Notes under the pieces: model-generated
The model's input: the letters and a program-made list of their open reading frames with translations, nothing else
Databases searched by the model: none
What the model was told of the DNA's origin: nothing
In this document: piece by piece, positions 8,797 to 16,807 of the stretch
How the letters are laid out: the number at the start of each line of letters is the position of its first letter
Position numbering within the stretch: the first letter of the stretch is position 1
Position numbers and translations under genes: made by a program
Source: Dyadobacter bucti
GTDB lineage: Bacteria > Bacteroidota > Bacteroidia > Cytophagales > Spirosomataceae
NCBI RefSeq assembly: GCF_005869225.1
Contig: NZ_SWFP01000003.1
Span: forward strand, 806,001 to 870,000
Reading direction: 5' to 3'
DNA length: 64,000 bases

Positions 8797-9864
8797 ATGT
8801 CCAAAAAGCGAATTTATTGGACTTTGCAAATCCTGGGCTGGACCTTGCTCATTATGTTCGAGTTTGTTCCTTACACCCTCGAATTCGGGTTTGATCTAAG
8901 AGTGTTTTATTCAGCTCTTGCCAATATTCTTTTGGCAATATGCCTCACCCACGTTTACCGGCTCGTAATCCGCAGATGGAACTGGTCGTCGCTGCCCCTT
9001 CCTAGGCTGGCCGTAAGGGTGATCAGCTCTGTCCTGCTTTTGGGCTTTATCATGGCCATGGTTAATCAGCCGGTCGACCGCGAAGTACTGGAACAGAACC
9101 TGATCAACCAGCCGCTTGTTTTCTGGGGATATTATGCCAATTGGTGTAAAAACCTTCTTGCATGGATATTGTCTTACACGGTTTATCATTATATTGAACA
9201 GACTCGTCTTGCAGGGTACGAGAAAATCATGCTGAAAATGTCAATGCGTGAGGCAGAGGCTAAGGTTTTACGTTCCCAGTTAAACCCGCATTTTACCTTT
9301 AATGCATTAAACAGTATCCGTGCGCTGGTTTACGAAGATCCCGCCAAAGCACAGCTCAGCATTACGCAGCTTTCCAACATCCTCAGAAATTCACTTTTGG
9401 CCGATAGACGAAAAACGGTTGATTTACAGGAAGAACTAAGAACAGTTGCAGACTATCTGGAACTTGAAAAGGTGCGCTATGAAGATCGGCTGAGATATAC
9501 TATTATTACGAATCCGCAAGCGATCTATTGGCAGGTTCCGCCAATGATGTTACAGACGCTGGTTGAAAACGGCATCAAACATGGGGTTTCAAAAGAGATG
9601 GGCGGCGGTTTTATAGAAGTAAAATCGGAGATTGAGAATGAACTTCTGGTGATCAATATTCTTAATTCCGGTAATCTTGGAAGCACAGAATCCGGCGGGG
9701 TAGGATTGAAGAATACTGCCGAAAGGCTTTCTATTTTATATGGGAAAGGTGCTTCTTTTCGGATTTATCAGGTGAAAGAGAATGTTGTGTGTTCAGAAGT
9801 AAAGATTCCGATGTTGTCTGAGGGTGTAATGATGGTAGGGGAGGAAACCGGACGAAGTGATTGA
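8797..9864 (+). CDS. LytS/YehU-type sensor histidine kinase (His_kinase PF06580)
   Basis: Membrane histidine kinase of 355 aa. About four transmembrane helices fill residues 8-140. The phosphoacceptor region reads LNPHFTFNALNSI near residues 167-179, the N box VENGIKHG near 250 and the G box GGVGLKNT near 308. There is no extracytoplasmic sensor domain, as usual for this class in Bacteroidota. The cognate LytTR response regulator follows 96 bases downstream on the same strand, making a two-component pair. The signal and target genes are unknown. Confidence 0.93.
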   Translation: MSKKRIYWTLQILGWTLLIMFEFVPYTLEFGFDLRVFYSALANILLAICLTHVYRLVIRRWNWSSLPLPRLAVRVISSVLLLGFIMAMVNQPVDREVLEQNLINQPLVFWGYYANWCKNLLAWILSYTVYHYIEQTRLAGYEKIMLKMSMREAEAKVLRSQLNPHFTFNALNSIRALVYEDPAKAQLSITQLSNILRNSLLADRRKTVDLQEELRTVADYLELEKVRYEDRLRYTIITNPQAIYWQVPPMMLQTLVENGIKHGVSKEMGGGFIEVKSEIENELLVINILNSGNLGSTESGGVGLKNTAERLSILYGKGASFRIYQVKENVVCSEVKIPMLSEGVMMVGEETGRSD

Positions 9865-9960
9865 TTTTCAATTTGCTATTCACTGAATTCTTTTAAATTA
9901 ATCATAAACCTGCCTGCCAGACAAAACTTCGCAGAAGTCTGCCAGCCTAATTTAACAGCC

Positions 9961-10695
9961 ATGAGAACCCTGATTGTAGATGATGAGCGCCTGGCCAGAA
10001 ACGAATTGAAACGTTTACTGGATCCTTACACCAAAATAGAAATAGTTGGTGAGGCTGCCAATGCCGAAGAAGCATTGGTGTTGATCGAACAATTGCAACC
10101 CGACCTGCTTTTCCTGGACATTCAAATGCCTGGTAAAAATGGATTTGAGTTACTTTCCGCCATTGAGGGAAAAAGCCCGGAAGTGATTTTTACAACAGCT
10201 TACGATGAATATGCGATCAAAGCTTTTGAGTTCAATGCCCTGGATTATCTGCTGAAGCCTATTGATACAGAGCGTTTAAAAGATACGATCCACCGTATTG
10301 AAGAAAATCAGGCACAACCTGAATCAACTCCCGCTACGCAGGAAAGAGCGGAAAAGGTGCTGGGAGAAAATGATCAGGTTTTCGTAAAAGACGGAGAAAA
10401 ATGCTGGTTTGTAAAACTCGGAAAGATTCGTTTGTTCGAGTCTATGGGAAATTACGTTCGTTTGCATTTTGATGATCAGAAGCCACTGGTTTTGAAATCA
10501 TTGAATAATCTGGAAGAGCGTCTTGATCCGAATACCTATTTTCGCGCGAACCGTAAACATATCATTAATCTGCACTGGATTGAGAAAATTGAACCTTGGT
10601 TTAGCGGAGGTTTACTGGTTACTTTGCAAGGCGGCGATAAGATAGAAATCTCCCGCAGGCAGGCAATTCGTTTCAAAGAATTGATGAGCCTTTAA
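9961..10695 (+). CDS. LytTR-family response regulator
   Basis: Response regulator of 244 aa. The receiver domain (residues 1-118) has the acidic pocket VDDE, phosphoacceptor Asp53 in FLDIQMPG, and the conserved lysine in LLKPID. The LytTR DNA-binding domain (about 135-244) has FESMGNYVRLH and FRANRKHIINL. It partners the LytS-type kinase just upstream. LytTR proteins bind short direct repeats near promoters; no obvious pair of sites was picked out here. Confidence 0.95.
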   Translation: MRTLIVDDERLARNELKRLLDPYTKIEIVGEAANAEEALVLIEQLQPDLLFLDIQMPGKNGFELLSAIEGKSPEVIFTTAYDEYAIKAFEFNALDYLLKPIDTERLKDTIHRIEENQAQPESTPATQERAEKVLGENDQVFVKDGEKCWFVKLGKIRLFESMGNYVRLHFDDQKPLVLKSLNNLEERLDPNTYFRANRKHIINLHWIEKIEPWFSGGLLVTLQGGDKIEISRRQAIRFKELMSL

Positions 10696-10730
10696 TAAAT
10701 TGATCATTGGTACCGAAGTAAACATTGCTT

Positions 10731-11546
10731 ATGCGGGTTGCAGGAATTTGTATTTTGATGATTGGTTTTACGGTCCTTTTGGGTTGTGATAATTCTTCAA
10801 AAAAGGAAGGTCAGATCCAGGAAAGCGGTATTGTTGCCGGAGGGTTTAAACAGACCACATTGGGCAATTGTGATACAGTCCGGAACCAGGGCGTATCTAT
10901 CCGGATGAAAATCTGGGAGCCTTCCGATTCGGGTAAATCTGCAAAATCCATTAGAACTCTGCTCGCCGGTAAAGTTGTAGAAAGGATTAATTCCTATGCT
11001 GATTCTGCGAGCATTGCTGCTAACCCGCAGGCTTACCATGATGCCAAAGCTTCTTTTGAGGTTTTCCAGAAGAATTATCTTGATTTCAAAAAGGATTTCC
11101 CTGATGCGCCGGGATGTTGGGAGGTAGCCCTTGAAGGTGATACGGTAATGGTTTCATCAAAAATTATCGCGTACAAGCTCGACCATTATTCATTTACGGG
11201 TGGCGCACATCCCAACAGTTTTCTCTCATTTCATGTATTTGATGGAAAAACAGGTGAAGAAAAAGACATGAAGGCGTACGTTTCGGATTCCGTAGCGTTG
11301 CTTAAAATAGTCGAAGCCGCCTTTCGAAAACTAGAAAACCTTACTCCTGATGTTAATTTAGAAGAGGTGGGTTATTTCCTTGCCGACCATAAATTTTTCC
11401 TCCCTGCGAATTATATATTTACCCGCCAGGGAGTTCTGTTCTTCTACAATCCTTACGAAATTGCTGCTTATGCCCGTGGTCCGATCGAATTCACTATACC
11501 TTATCAGGAATTGAAAGGCATAATAGATATGAATGATGTATTCTAA
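10731..11546 (+). CDS. DUF3298/RsiV-like lipoprotein
   Basis: Predicted lipoprotein of 271 aa from ATG 10731 (a TTG two codons earlier is possible). A signal peptide ends with lipobox LLGC and DNSSKK. The C-terminal half carries the DUF4163/DUF3298 signature SFTGGAHPNSFLSF and a closing YNPYEIAAYARGP. The same fold occurs in PdaC and RsiV envelope proteins. It follows the two-component pair by 35 bases on the same strand and may be cotranscribed. It ends one base from the convergent radC stop. The molecular role is unknown. Confidence 0.82.
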   Translation: MRVAGICILMIGFTVLLGCDNSSKKEGQIQESGIVAGGFKQTTLGNCDTVRNQGVSIRMKIWEPSDSGKSAKSIRTLLAGKVVERINSYADSASIAANPQAYHDAKASFEVFQKNYLDFKKDFPDAPGCWEVALEGDTVMVSSKIIAYKLDHYSFTGGAHPNSFLSFHVFDGKTGEEKDMKAYVSDSVALLKIVEAAFRKLENLTPDVNLEEVGYFLADHKFFLPANYIFTRQGVLFFYNPYEIAAYARGPIEFTIPYQELKGIIDMNDVF

Positions 11547-11547
11547 G

Positions 11548-12252
11548 CTAAATGTTACCTGAATCTCTGAAACTGTAGTAACCATCGTCCGTAAAAATAA
11601 CATGGTCCAGAACAGGAAGGTCGAGCAGTAATCCAGCTTCTTTTATTTGCCGTGTAAGTTGTTTGTCTGCATGGCTGGGTATGAGCTGACCGGACGGGTG
11701 ATTATGAACGAGTATTATGGCACTGGCCAGATGCTCCACAGCCAGTTTAAAGATCATCTTGATGTCCGCAGCCGTGCCCGATACGCCACCGACGCTGATG
11801 AGCAGCGTCCGCATTACATCATTGGCTCGGTTCAAAAGTAAAATCCAGAATTCTTCGTGGGGCTTATCCAACAGGTAAGCCTTCATTTCCTCGTAAACAT
11901 CCAGAGAACGGGTTATCTTTCGTTTTCGGGTTGGAGAGATATCGGTTCTGCGACGGCCAAGTTCAAGGGCTGCGATGATGGTAATAGCCTTCGCCTTCCC
12001 TATGCCGCGGTTTTTTGTCAGATCTGAAATATTCAGTTTTGCCAGTTCATTAATATTATTACCCACGCTGCTCATAATACCTTTGGCGACATCTACTGCC
12101 GAGAGATCCAATGTGCCTGAGCCGATCAATATCGCGATGAGCTCTGCATCGGAAAGAGCTGTCCGACCCTTGTTTTCCAGCTTTTCGCGTGGCCTGTCTT
12201 CTTCTGACCAGCTTAGGATTCTGCGGGAAATGTGGTAACTATGTTCAGGCAT
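11548..12252 (-). CDS. radC: RadC family JAB1/MPN (JAMM) protein
   Basis: RadC-like protein of 234 aa from the Met at 12252; a 14-residue upstream extension is possible but looks unlike the family. The N-terminal UPF0758 helical part has GRTALSDAELIAILIGSG and a helix-hairpin-helix-like KNRGIGKAKA. The C-terminal JAMM metalloprotease-like domain has HNHPSGQLIPSHAD, with His, His and Asp as zinc ligands. Its historical link to DNA repair is weak and the true substrate is unknown. It converges with the DUF3298 gene with only one base between stops. Confidence 0.93.
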   Translation of the reverse strand: MPEHSYHISRRILSWSEEDRPREKLENKGRTALSDAELIAILIGSGTLDLSAVDVAKGIMSSVGNNINELAKLNISDLTKNRGIGKAKAITIIAALELGRRRTDISPTRKRKITRSLDVYEEMKAYLLDKPHEEFWILLLNRANDVMRTLLISVGGVSGTAADIKMIFKLAVEHLASAIILVHNHPSGQLIPSHADKQLTRQIKEAGLLLDLPVLDHVIFTDDGYYSFRDSGNI

Positions 12253-12327
12253 ATTGATACGTTTTAAAAGAAGTACTTTTCTTAGACGTAGCAAATCAAA
12301 ATAGTAACCTTCTTTTCGAAAATTTAT

Positions 12328-13860
12328 TTATTGTTCCAAAGCAGTCAGTGCAGCGCGCGCTTTGTTATCGATGCTGTTTTTGTATTCATGCTTTTTGTAG
12401 GACATGGCTTTTCTAAAATACATTACAGCTTTCTCCCTATCATTCTTATCAGAAAAAATGTAGCCAAGCTGCAGAGCAGACGACGCTCCAAAGCCGGACG
12501 AAGTATTTTGCGTCAAAGAAATAGCGCGTTCATAATATGGAACGGACAAGGTAGCTTGCCCTGATTTTTGGAAGATCCTGCCTTTCCGGTAATTGAATTC
12601 GGCTTTTTCAGACACGGACGTGAATGTCTTTTCTGAAACGCTTTCAATAAAATCGGTTGCCTCGCTAAGATAACCCCCGTCAGTAGCGTACCGGGCTTTA
12701 TAAAGCACTTTTTGTTGAGCGGGAACTTTCCCGGCTGTAAAGTCTTCGGCAAACTTTTTGGCAAACTGGTCGCCTTCAATAATCGTATATCCCGTTTCAC
12801 TGATTTTTTTCAAAAATGGCGCGGCATCATTATTCTTGTTATCAAGCCAGCGGCACATAAATAACTTCAAGTTGCTGTCCTTGATGTAGTTAAAGCCGTT
12901 ATACTTTTTCTGAAAGTTAATATAATGTCCGAAAGCACTTTCGTACTCACCCTTTTGCAACAGGATTTCCCCTCGTAAATATTCGAGAAACGGGAATTGA
13001 ATGTAAGCACTGCCGTGTGGAGCTTCTGCGAGATAATAACTGGCCTCTTCACTTTTTCCTTCTTTCATCAATATGGTCGTGGCAAAAAAGTGCAGGAGAA
13101 GGTTGTCGGGCTGCTCTTTCGGCCACTGGCGAATTTTGGAAAGCTGTGTTGGTGATAACTGCAGGGTGTAGGCGTGGAGTAACAGGTCGATCAACTCGGA
13201 TTCCTGCCTGAAAAATGGTTCTTTTTCTATTACCGTATTCAGTTCCTGAATTCCGAGTTTAATATTTCCTCTCAGGCCGAGAATTTTGGTCACCCAGGTG
13301 TAATTGTCAGGTACCGAGCCGATTAATACATGTAATAAACCGAGTGATTTAAAAGTTGGAAGAAAGTCAGGGAATTTTTTTCTGTTTTCTTCCAGCAGGC
13401 GATAAGCTTTTATGATTTCCCAGGAACCACTTATTTCATTGCCGAATTTTAATTTGGCAAAAGCCCAGTGCATGCGTATTTCGGCCTGTAAAAAGCGCTT
13501 GTAGGGTGAAGTATCGGGAAGTTTCGCAATCTGTGAGAGTCGCAGGTCTTCTTTTGCTGAAAGTGATTGATAAGCTTTTCGGTCCTCTGAAATCAAAAGG
13601 TAATGCAGGTCCGCGTAGTTGTCCAGATAGGGGATAAGCGCATTGTCTGATTGCGAAGCCCGCTCTTCATTGATCAGCTTGGCGGCGGGTTGCAACCTTA
13701 GTTTTTGTATTTCAAAATAGGCTTTCTGCAGTTTTGGAGTAAATGAAATATTGTATGTAACGGATAGCGCCGGAGAAGGAAAAATACATCCTGCTATCAA
13801 TATTGCCCAAATAGCAACATTGGTCCTGAGTTGGTAGCATTTTAATTTTATGCATTTCAT
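12328..13860 (-). CDS. Secreted tetratricopeptide-repeat protein
   Basis: A 510-aa protein with an N-terminal hydrophobic segment ending in a likely Sec cleavage site (SPALS). A long all-helical array with TPR-like repeats is clearest at the C-terminus: AEFNYRKGRIFQKSGQ, ALQLGYIFSDKNDREKAVMY. No catalytic motif is seen. The start is set at 13860 rather than 13896 because the signal peptide fits there. A terminator at 13871-13901 separates it from the upstream zinc-ribbon gene, so it is probably transcribed alone. It is likely an envelope or periplasmic scaffold. Confidence 0.8.
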   Translation of the reverse strand: MKCIKLKCYQLRTNVAIWAILIAGCIFPSPALSVTYNISFTPKLQKAYFEIQKLRLQPAAKLINEERASQSDNALIPYLDNYADLHYLLISEDRKAYQSLSAKEDLRLSQIAKLPDTSPYKRFLQAEIRMHWAFAKLKFGNEISGSWEIIKAYRLLEENRKKFPDFLPTFKSLGLLHVLIGSVPDNYTWVTKILGLRGNIKLGIQELNTVIEKEPFFRQESELIDLLLHAYTLQLSPTQLSKIRQWPKEQPDNLLLHFFATTILMKEGKSEEASYYLAEAPHGSAYIQFPFLEYLRGEILLQKGEYESAFGHYINFQKKYNGFNYIKDSNLKLFMCRWLDNKNNDAAPFLKKISETGYTIIEGDQFAKKFAEDFTAGKVPAQQKVLYKARYATDGGYLSEATDFIESVSEKTFTSVSEKAEFNYRKGRIFQKSGQATLSVPYYERAISLTQNTSSGFGASSALQLGYIFSDKNDREKAVMYFRKAMSYKKHEYKNSIDNKARAALTALEQ

Positions 13861-13870
13861 TATCAAACAC

Positions 13871-13901
13871 AAAAAAAGGTTGCCTTGCGCAGACAACCTT
13901 T
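13871..13901 (-). terminator. Rho-independent terminator after the zinc-ribbon gene
   Basis: An 8-bp stem AAAGGTTG / CAACCTTT (13875-13882 with 13894-13901) is followed on the minus strand by a run of seven T. It lies 20 bases past the zinc-ribbon gene. Confidence 0.8.
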
Positions 13902-13921
13902 ATATATCCTATTTCAAAAAA

Positions 13922-14668
13922 CTATCGGCGTTGATGAACTGGCTCTACGCTTTCTACATCTGCCAGGATACGTCCGCAATGTTCACAAACGATCAGTTTT
14001 TTTCTTTCACGTATATCTGCCTGACGTTGAGGCGGAACAATGCTGAAACATCCTCCACAAGCACCGCGGGAAACATGAACAACAGCGAGACCGTTCATCG
14101 AGTTGTCACGTATTTTCTGGTACGATTTCAACAGGCGGTCTTCAATTTTCTTGATGTGTTTTTCTCTTTCTTCGATCAGCGCTTTTTCTTCGGATTCGCT
14201 TTCGCTGGTAATCACCGAAAGTTCCCCTTTTTTTGCTTTCAGATCTTCATTTCTTTCGTTCAGGGTAGATTCAGCACGATTTGCATCTTCTTCTATCAAA
14301 CGGATACGCGCACGGGCTTCGTTGATCTTCTTGTCAGCCAATTGCATATCCAGTTCCTGCAATTCGATTTCTTTGGTGATGGCATCATATTCGCGGTTAT
14401 TGCGAACATTCATTTGCTGATCTTTGTATTTTTTGATCAACTTTTCACCGTCTTTCTGAGCATTCTTGAAATTGTCAATTTCAGTATTCAGATTGGCAAT
14501 TTCACTTTTAAACTTTCCTAAACGTGTTTCGAAACCAATAATTTCATCCTCCAAATCCCGGACTTCCTCAGGAAGGTCCCCACGCGTTTTCAAAATTTCG
14601 TCCAGGCTTGAATCAATTTCCTGGAGTTTCAGGAGAGCGTCTAATTTTTGTGCGATTGTGTTTTCCAT
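13922..14668 (-). CDS. Coiled-coil protein with C4 zinc ribbon (zf-RING_7, CT398-like)
   Basis: A 248-aa protein. Residues about 10-185 are a charged antiparallel coiled coil rich in E, K and R. The C-terminus is a zinc ribbon with two Cys pairs: RGACGGCFSIVPP near 200 and VCEHCGRILAD near 228. Relatives include Chlamydia CT398 and H. pylori HP0958, proposed to bridge RNA polymerase sigma factors and export machinery. In Bacteroidota the gene commonly follows the Nif3-like gene, as here (101 bases). The role in this group is unknown. Confidence 0.88.
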   Translation of the reverse strand: MENTIAQKLDALLKLQEIDSSLDEILKTRGDLPEEVRDLEDEIIGFETRLGKFKSEIANLNTEIDNFKNAQKDGEKLIKKYKDQQMNVRNNREYDAITKEIELQELDMQLADKKINEARARIRLIEEDANRAESTLNERNEDLKAKKGELSVITSESESEEKALIEEREKHIKKIEDRLLKSYQKIRDNSMNGLAVVHVSRGACGGCFSIVPPQRQADIRERKKLIVCEHCGRILADVESVEPVHQRR

Positions 14669-14769
14669 GTATGTCTTTTATGGACTTGTTTCAATGCGTA
14701 ATATGGTGAAGATAGTCAGTTCTAGTTTTCTAACAGGTAATCAGACAAATAAGTTGATGAAATCACTTT

Positions 14770-15870
14770 CTAAACAAAATATCGGACCGGATTGGTATTG
14801 ACATCTGACAAACAGAGTGCAAAATTAGGAAATTTTCCCGATAAATAGTTATGCAGTAAATTTTTAGTGAACACTTCACTTTCGTAGTGACCGATATCAC
14901 AAATCATGATTTTATTTTCTGCGTCAAAAAACTCATGGTATTTATAGTCCGCGGTAACAAACGCGTCCGCTTTGTTCCTGATTGCATCGGGTAATAGAAA
15001 GCTTCCTGCACCGCCGCAGACGGCAATACGTCTGATCATTTTGTTTGCAGATTCGGTGTATTTGACCAGCGTGACATTCATACTGACTTTCAATAATTCA
15101 AGAAACTTCTCTACCGGCAGCGCTTCGGAAAGTTCGCCGACCGCTCCTGCGCCCACCTCCTGGTTCTCGTTTTCCAAGGCTGTTAGATAGTAGGCTACTT
15201 CTTCATACGGATGACTTTTTAAAAGGGCGGTCACGATATCATTTGTGAGATGGGACGGAAACATCACTTCGCACCGGTGCTCATGAACTTCTTCGAGTCG
15301 GCCGTCTTGCCCTATCGTAGGATTAGCGGATTCGCCGGGCAGAAAGGTGCCTGTCCCCTCAGTCCTGAAACTGCAGTTTTCATATTTTCCAATTTTCCCT
15401 GCTCCGGCTGCAAACAGTATGTCAAGAATTGCCTGTGTACTTTCTGTAGGCGCGAAAAAGGTAAGCTTCATAAGTAATTGTTTTTTTGGAGCAAGTACTT
15501 TGATGTTTTTCAATCCGAGCCTGTTAGCAATTTCCCAGTTCACGCCGGTCGCCACATGGTCAAGATTGGTATGGATTGCATAAATCGCGATATCATTTTT
15601 GATGGCTTTGATAACCGTTCGCTCCACATAGTTTTTGCCATTCAGTTTTTTGAGCCCTTTGAAGACGATCGGATGATGCGCGACGATGAGATTACAGTTT
15701 TTTTGAATAGCTTCTTCAACGATCTCCTCCGTCACGTCCAGGCTTAATAGAGCTCCTGTGACGCTCGTTTCATGCGAGCCGACGAGCAACCCGGCGTTGT
15801 CATAACTTTCCTGGTAGGAGGGAGGAGCAAGTAATTCCAGCTCGCGGATGATGTCTTTAATTTGTATCAT
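14770..15870 (-). CDS. Nif3-like dinuclear metal-centre hexameric protein
   Basis: A 366-aa member of the Nif3/YbgI (DUF34) family. Metal-binding residues appear in IVAHHPIVFKGLKKL near 64-78, in IYAIHTNLDHVATGVN near 97-112 and in CDIGHYESE near the C-terminus. The central insertion (PII-like domain) typical of the long form is present. The family is linked to GTP cyclohydrolase I type 2 and to a metal chaperone role, but its reaction is not settled. It probably forms an operon with the downstream zinc-ribbon gene. Confidence 0.93.
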   Translation of the reverse strand: MIQIKDIIRELELLAPPSYQESYDNAGLLVGSHETSVTGALLSLDVTEEIVEEAIQKNCNLIVAHHPIVFKGLKKLNGKNYVERTVIKAIKNDIAIYAIHTNLDHVATGVNWEIANRLGLKNIKVLAPKKQLLMKLTFFAPTESTQAILDILFAAGAGKIGKYENCSFRTEGTGTFLPGESANPTIGQDGRLEEVHEHRCEVMFPSHLTNDIVTALLKSHPYEEVAYYLTALENENQEVGAGAVGELSEALPVEKFLELLKVSMNVTLVKYTESANKMIRRIAVCGGAGSFLLPDAIRNKADAFVTADYKYHEFFDAENKIMICDIGHYESEVFTKNLLHNYLSGKFPNFALCLSDVNTNPVRYFV

Positions 15871-15962
15871 ATTGTCTAACTACAACTGTTTCATTTTCAG
15901 AATATTCCTCACAACTCGGTTTTTATTTTGTAAATAAAATAATTAAATTGGTGTCAGAAGTG

Positions 15963-15992
15963 TTGCAATGGAAAATAATAATACTAGTTTTG
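15963..15992 (+). promoter_or_regulatory. Bacteroidota-type promoter of the tRNA-Asp array
   Basis: TTG at 15963-15965 and TAGTTTTG at 15985-15992 are separated by exactly 19 bases, the consensus spacing for the Bacteroidota primary sigma factor. Transcription would begin near 15999, giving a leader of about 30 nt before the first tRNA unit at 16029. No comparable promoter lies between the units, so the array is probably one transcript. Confidence 0.7.
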
Positions 15993-16028
15993 CACCACGT
16001 TTTACAGAAATACGCTGTGAAATAAACT

Positions 16029-16133
16029 GGTTTGGTAGTTCAGTTGGTTAGAATACATGCCCGGCTCACGTTGAGTGTCACGCATGGGGTCGCGGAGTTA
16101 CGCAGCCCGGTTCGAGTCCCGTCCAGACCGCCA
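16029..16133 (+). tRNA. tRNA-Asp(GTC)-like unit 1, extended form with two 14-nt insertions
   Basis: Body identical to the canonical tRNA-Asp unit at 16290 except for two insertions: 14 nt between positions 32 and 33 of the anticodon loop, and 14 nt inside the 5' strand of the T stem. Acceptor stem (GGTTTGG / CCAGACC), D arm, anticodon stem CATGC/GCATG and 3' CCA are intact. The second insertion reads AGTTACGCAGCCCG here; the other long units have C in place of its G. Unless the insertions are removed, it should not fold as a normal tRNA. Confidence 0.6.
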
Positions 16134-16158
16134 GTTTTTGAAAGTTTTGTAATGTTCT

Positions 16159-16263
16159 GGTTTGGTAGTTTAGTTGGTTAGAATACATGCCCGGCTCACG
16201 TTGAGTGTCACGCATGGGGTCGCGGACTTACGCAGCCCGGTTCGAGTCCCGTCCAGACCGCCA
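16159..16263 (+). tRNA. tRNA-Asp(GTC)-like unit 2, extended form with two 14-nt insertions
   Basis: A 105-nt unit. Insertion 1 is at 16192-16205 (CGGCTCACGTTGAG) and insertion 2 at 16226-16239 (ACTTACGCAGCCCG). CCGGCT (16191-16196) can pair with AGCCCGG (16234-16240) around one bulged C, and CGT (16199-16201) with ACG (16230-16232). Locally, CTCA (16195-16198) can instead pair with TGAG (16202-16205). It carries a C-to-T change in the D stem (TTTAG instead of TTCAG), leaving a wobble pair. CCA is encoded. Confidence 0.6.
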
Positions 16264-16289
16264 GTTTTTTGAAAGTTTTGTAATGTTCT

Positions 16290-16366
16290 GGTTTGGTAGT
16301 TCAGTTGGTTAGAATACATGCCTGTCACGCATGGGGTCGCGGGTTCGAGTCCCGTCCAGACCGCCA
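16290..16366 (+). tRNA. tRNA-Asp(GTC), canonical
   Basis: A 77-nt gene with CCA encoded. Acceptor GGTTTGG/CCAGACC, D stem GTTC/GAAT, anticodon stem CATGC/GCATG, loop CTGTCAC with anticodon GTC at 16324-16326, T arm GCGGG-TTCGAGT-CCCGT, discriminator G73. All stems are complete, so this is a functional aspartate tRNA. It is the third unit of the array. Confidence 0.95.
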
Positions 16367-16392
16367 GTTTTTTTGAAAGTTCTTTATTTTTT

Positions 16393-16498
16393 GGTATTGG
16401 TAGTTCAGTTGGTTAGAATACATGCCCGGCTCACGTTGAGTGTCACGCATGGGGTCGCGGACTTACGCAGCCCGGTTCGAGTCCCGTCCAAACCGCCA
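16393..16498 (+). tRNA. tRNA-Asp(GTC)-like unit 4, extended form with acceptor-stem insertion
   Basis: A 106-nt unit with the same two 14-nt insertions and one further inserted A in the 5' acceptor strand (GGTATTGG instead of GGTTTGG). That insertion bulges or breaks the acceptor stem. The 3' acceptor strand is CCAAACC, a G-to-A change. CCA is encoded. The defects suggest reduced constraint compared with the canonical units. Confidence 0.5.
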
Positions 16499-16524
16499 GT
16501 TTTTTTGAAAGTTCTTTATTTTTT

Positions 16525-16630
16525 GGTATTGGTAGTTCAGTTGGTTAGAATACATGCCCGGCTCACGTTGAGTGTCACGCATGGGGTCGCGGACTTACGC
16601 AGCCCGGTTCGAGTCCCTTCCAGACCGCCA
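16525..16630 (+). tRNA. tRNA-Asp(GTC)-like unit 5, extended form with acceptor and T-stem defects
   Basis: A 106-nt unit sharing the extra acceptor A and both insertions with unit 4, so it is a recent tandem duplicate (period 132). It also has CCCTT in place of CCCGT in the 3' T-stem strand. CCA is encoded. It is probably not a working tRNA. Confidence 0.5.
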
Positions 16631-16656
16631 GTTTTTTTGAAAGTTCTTTATTTTTT

Positions 16657-16730
16657 GGTTTGGTAGTTCAGTTGGTTAGAATACATGCCTGTCACGCATG
16701 GGGTCGCGGGTTCGAGTCCCGTCCAGACCG
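16657..16730 (+). tRNA. tRNA-Asp(GTC), canonical body without encoded CCA
   Basis: The last unit. Its 74-nt body is identical to the canonical unit 3 through discriminator G73, with anticodon GTC at 16691-16693. CAA follows instead of CCA, so the 3' end must be added by nucleotidyltransferase. All stems are complete. The terminator begins seven bases later. Confidence 0.93.
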
Positions 16731-16736
16731 CAAAAA

Positions 16737-16760
16737 GCTCAGAGAAATCTGGGCTTTTTT
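16737..16760 (+). terminator. Rho-independent terminator of the tRNA-Asp array
   Basis: GCTCAGA (16737-16743) pairs with TCTGGGC (16748-16754) around a GAAA tetraloop, followed by six T. With the promoter at 15963-15992 it bounds a single array transcript of about 760 nt. Confidence 0.88.
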
Positions 16761-16807
16761 GGTTTTTAGGCGATATGATTGTCGTTACTTTTGGATCAAA
16801 TTAAAAG

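Noticed and set aside
8696..8899. 67-codon plus-strand frame between the phosphatase and the kinase
   Set aside because: Overlaps the kinase start by 100 bases in another frame, covers the promoter palindrome and has no recognisable features.
13850..14521. 223-codon plus-strand frame rich in Phe
   Set aside because: Antisense to the coiled-coil zinc-ribbon gene; the Phe runs are the complement of Glu/Lys codons.
16331..16666. 111-codon plus-strand reading frame with internally repeated residues
   Set aside because: It runs through the tRNA-Asp units; its repeats are simply the tandem tRNA copies translated. No start context or codon bias supports a protein.
16029..16730. Regularly spaced repeats resembling a CRISPR array
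   Set aside because: The repeats are 74-106 nt tRNA units with near-identical 25-26 base spacers, so the spacers are not unique. No cas gene is present.
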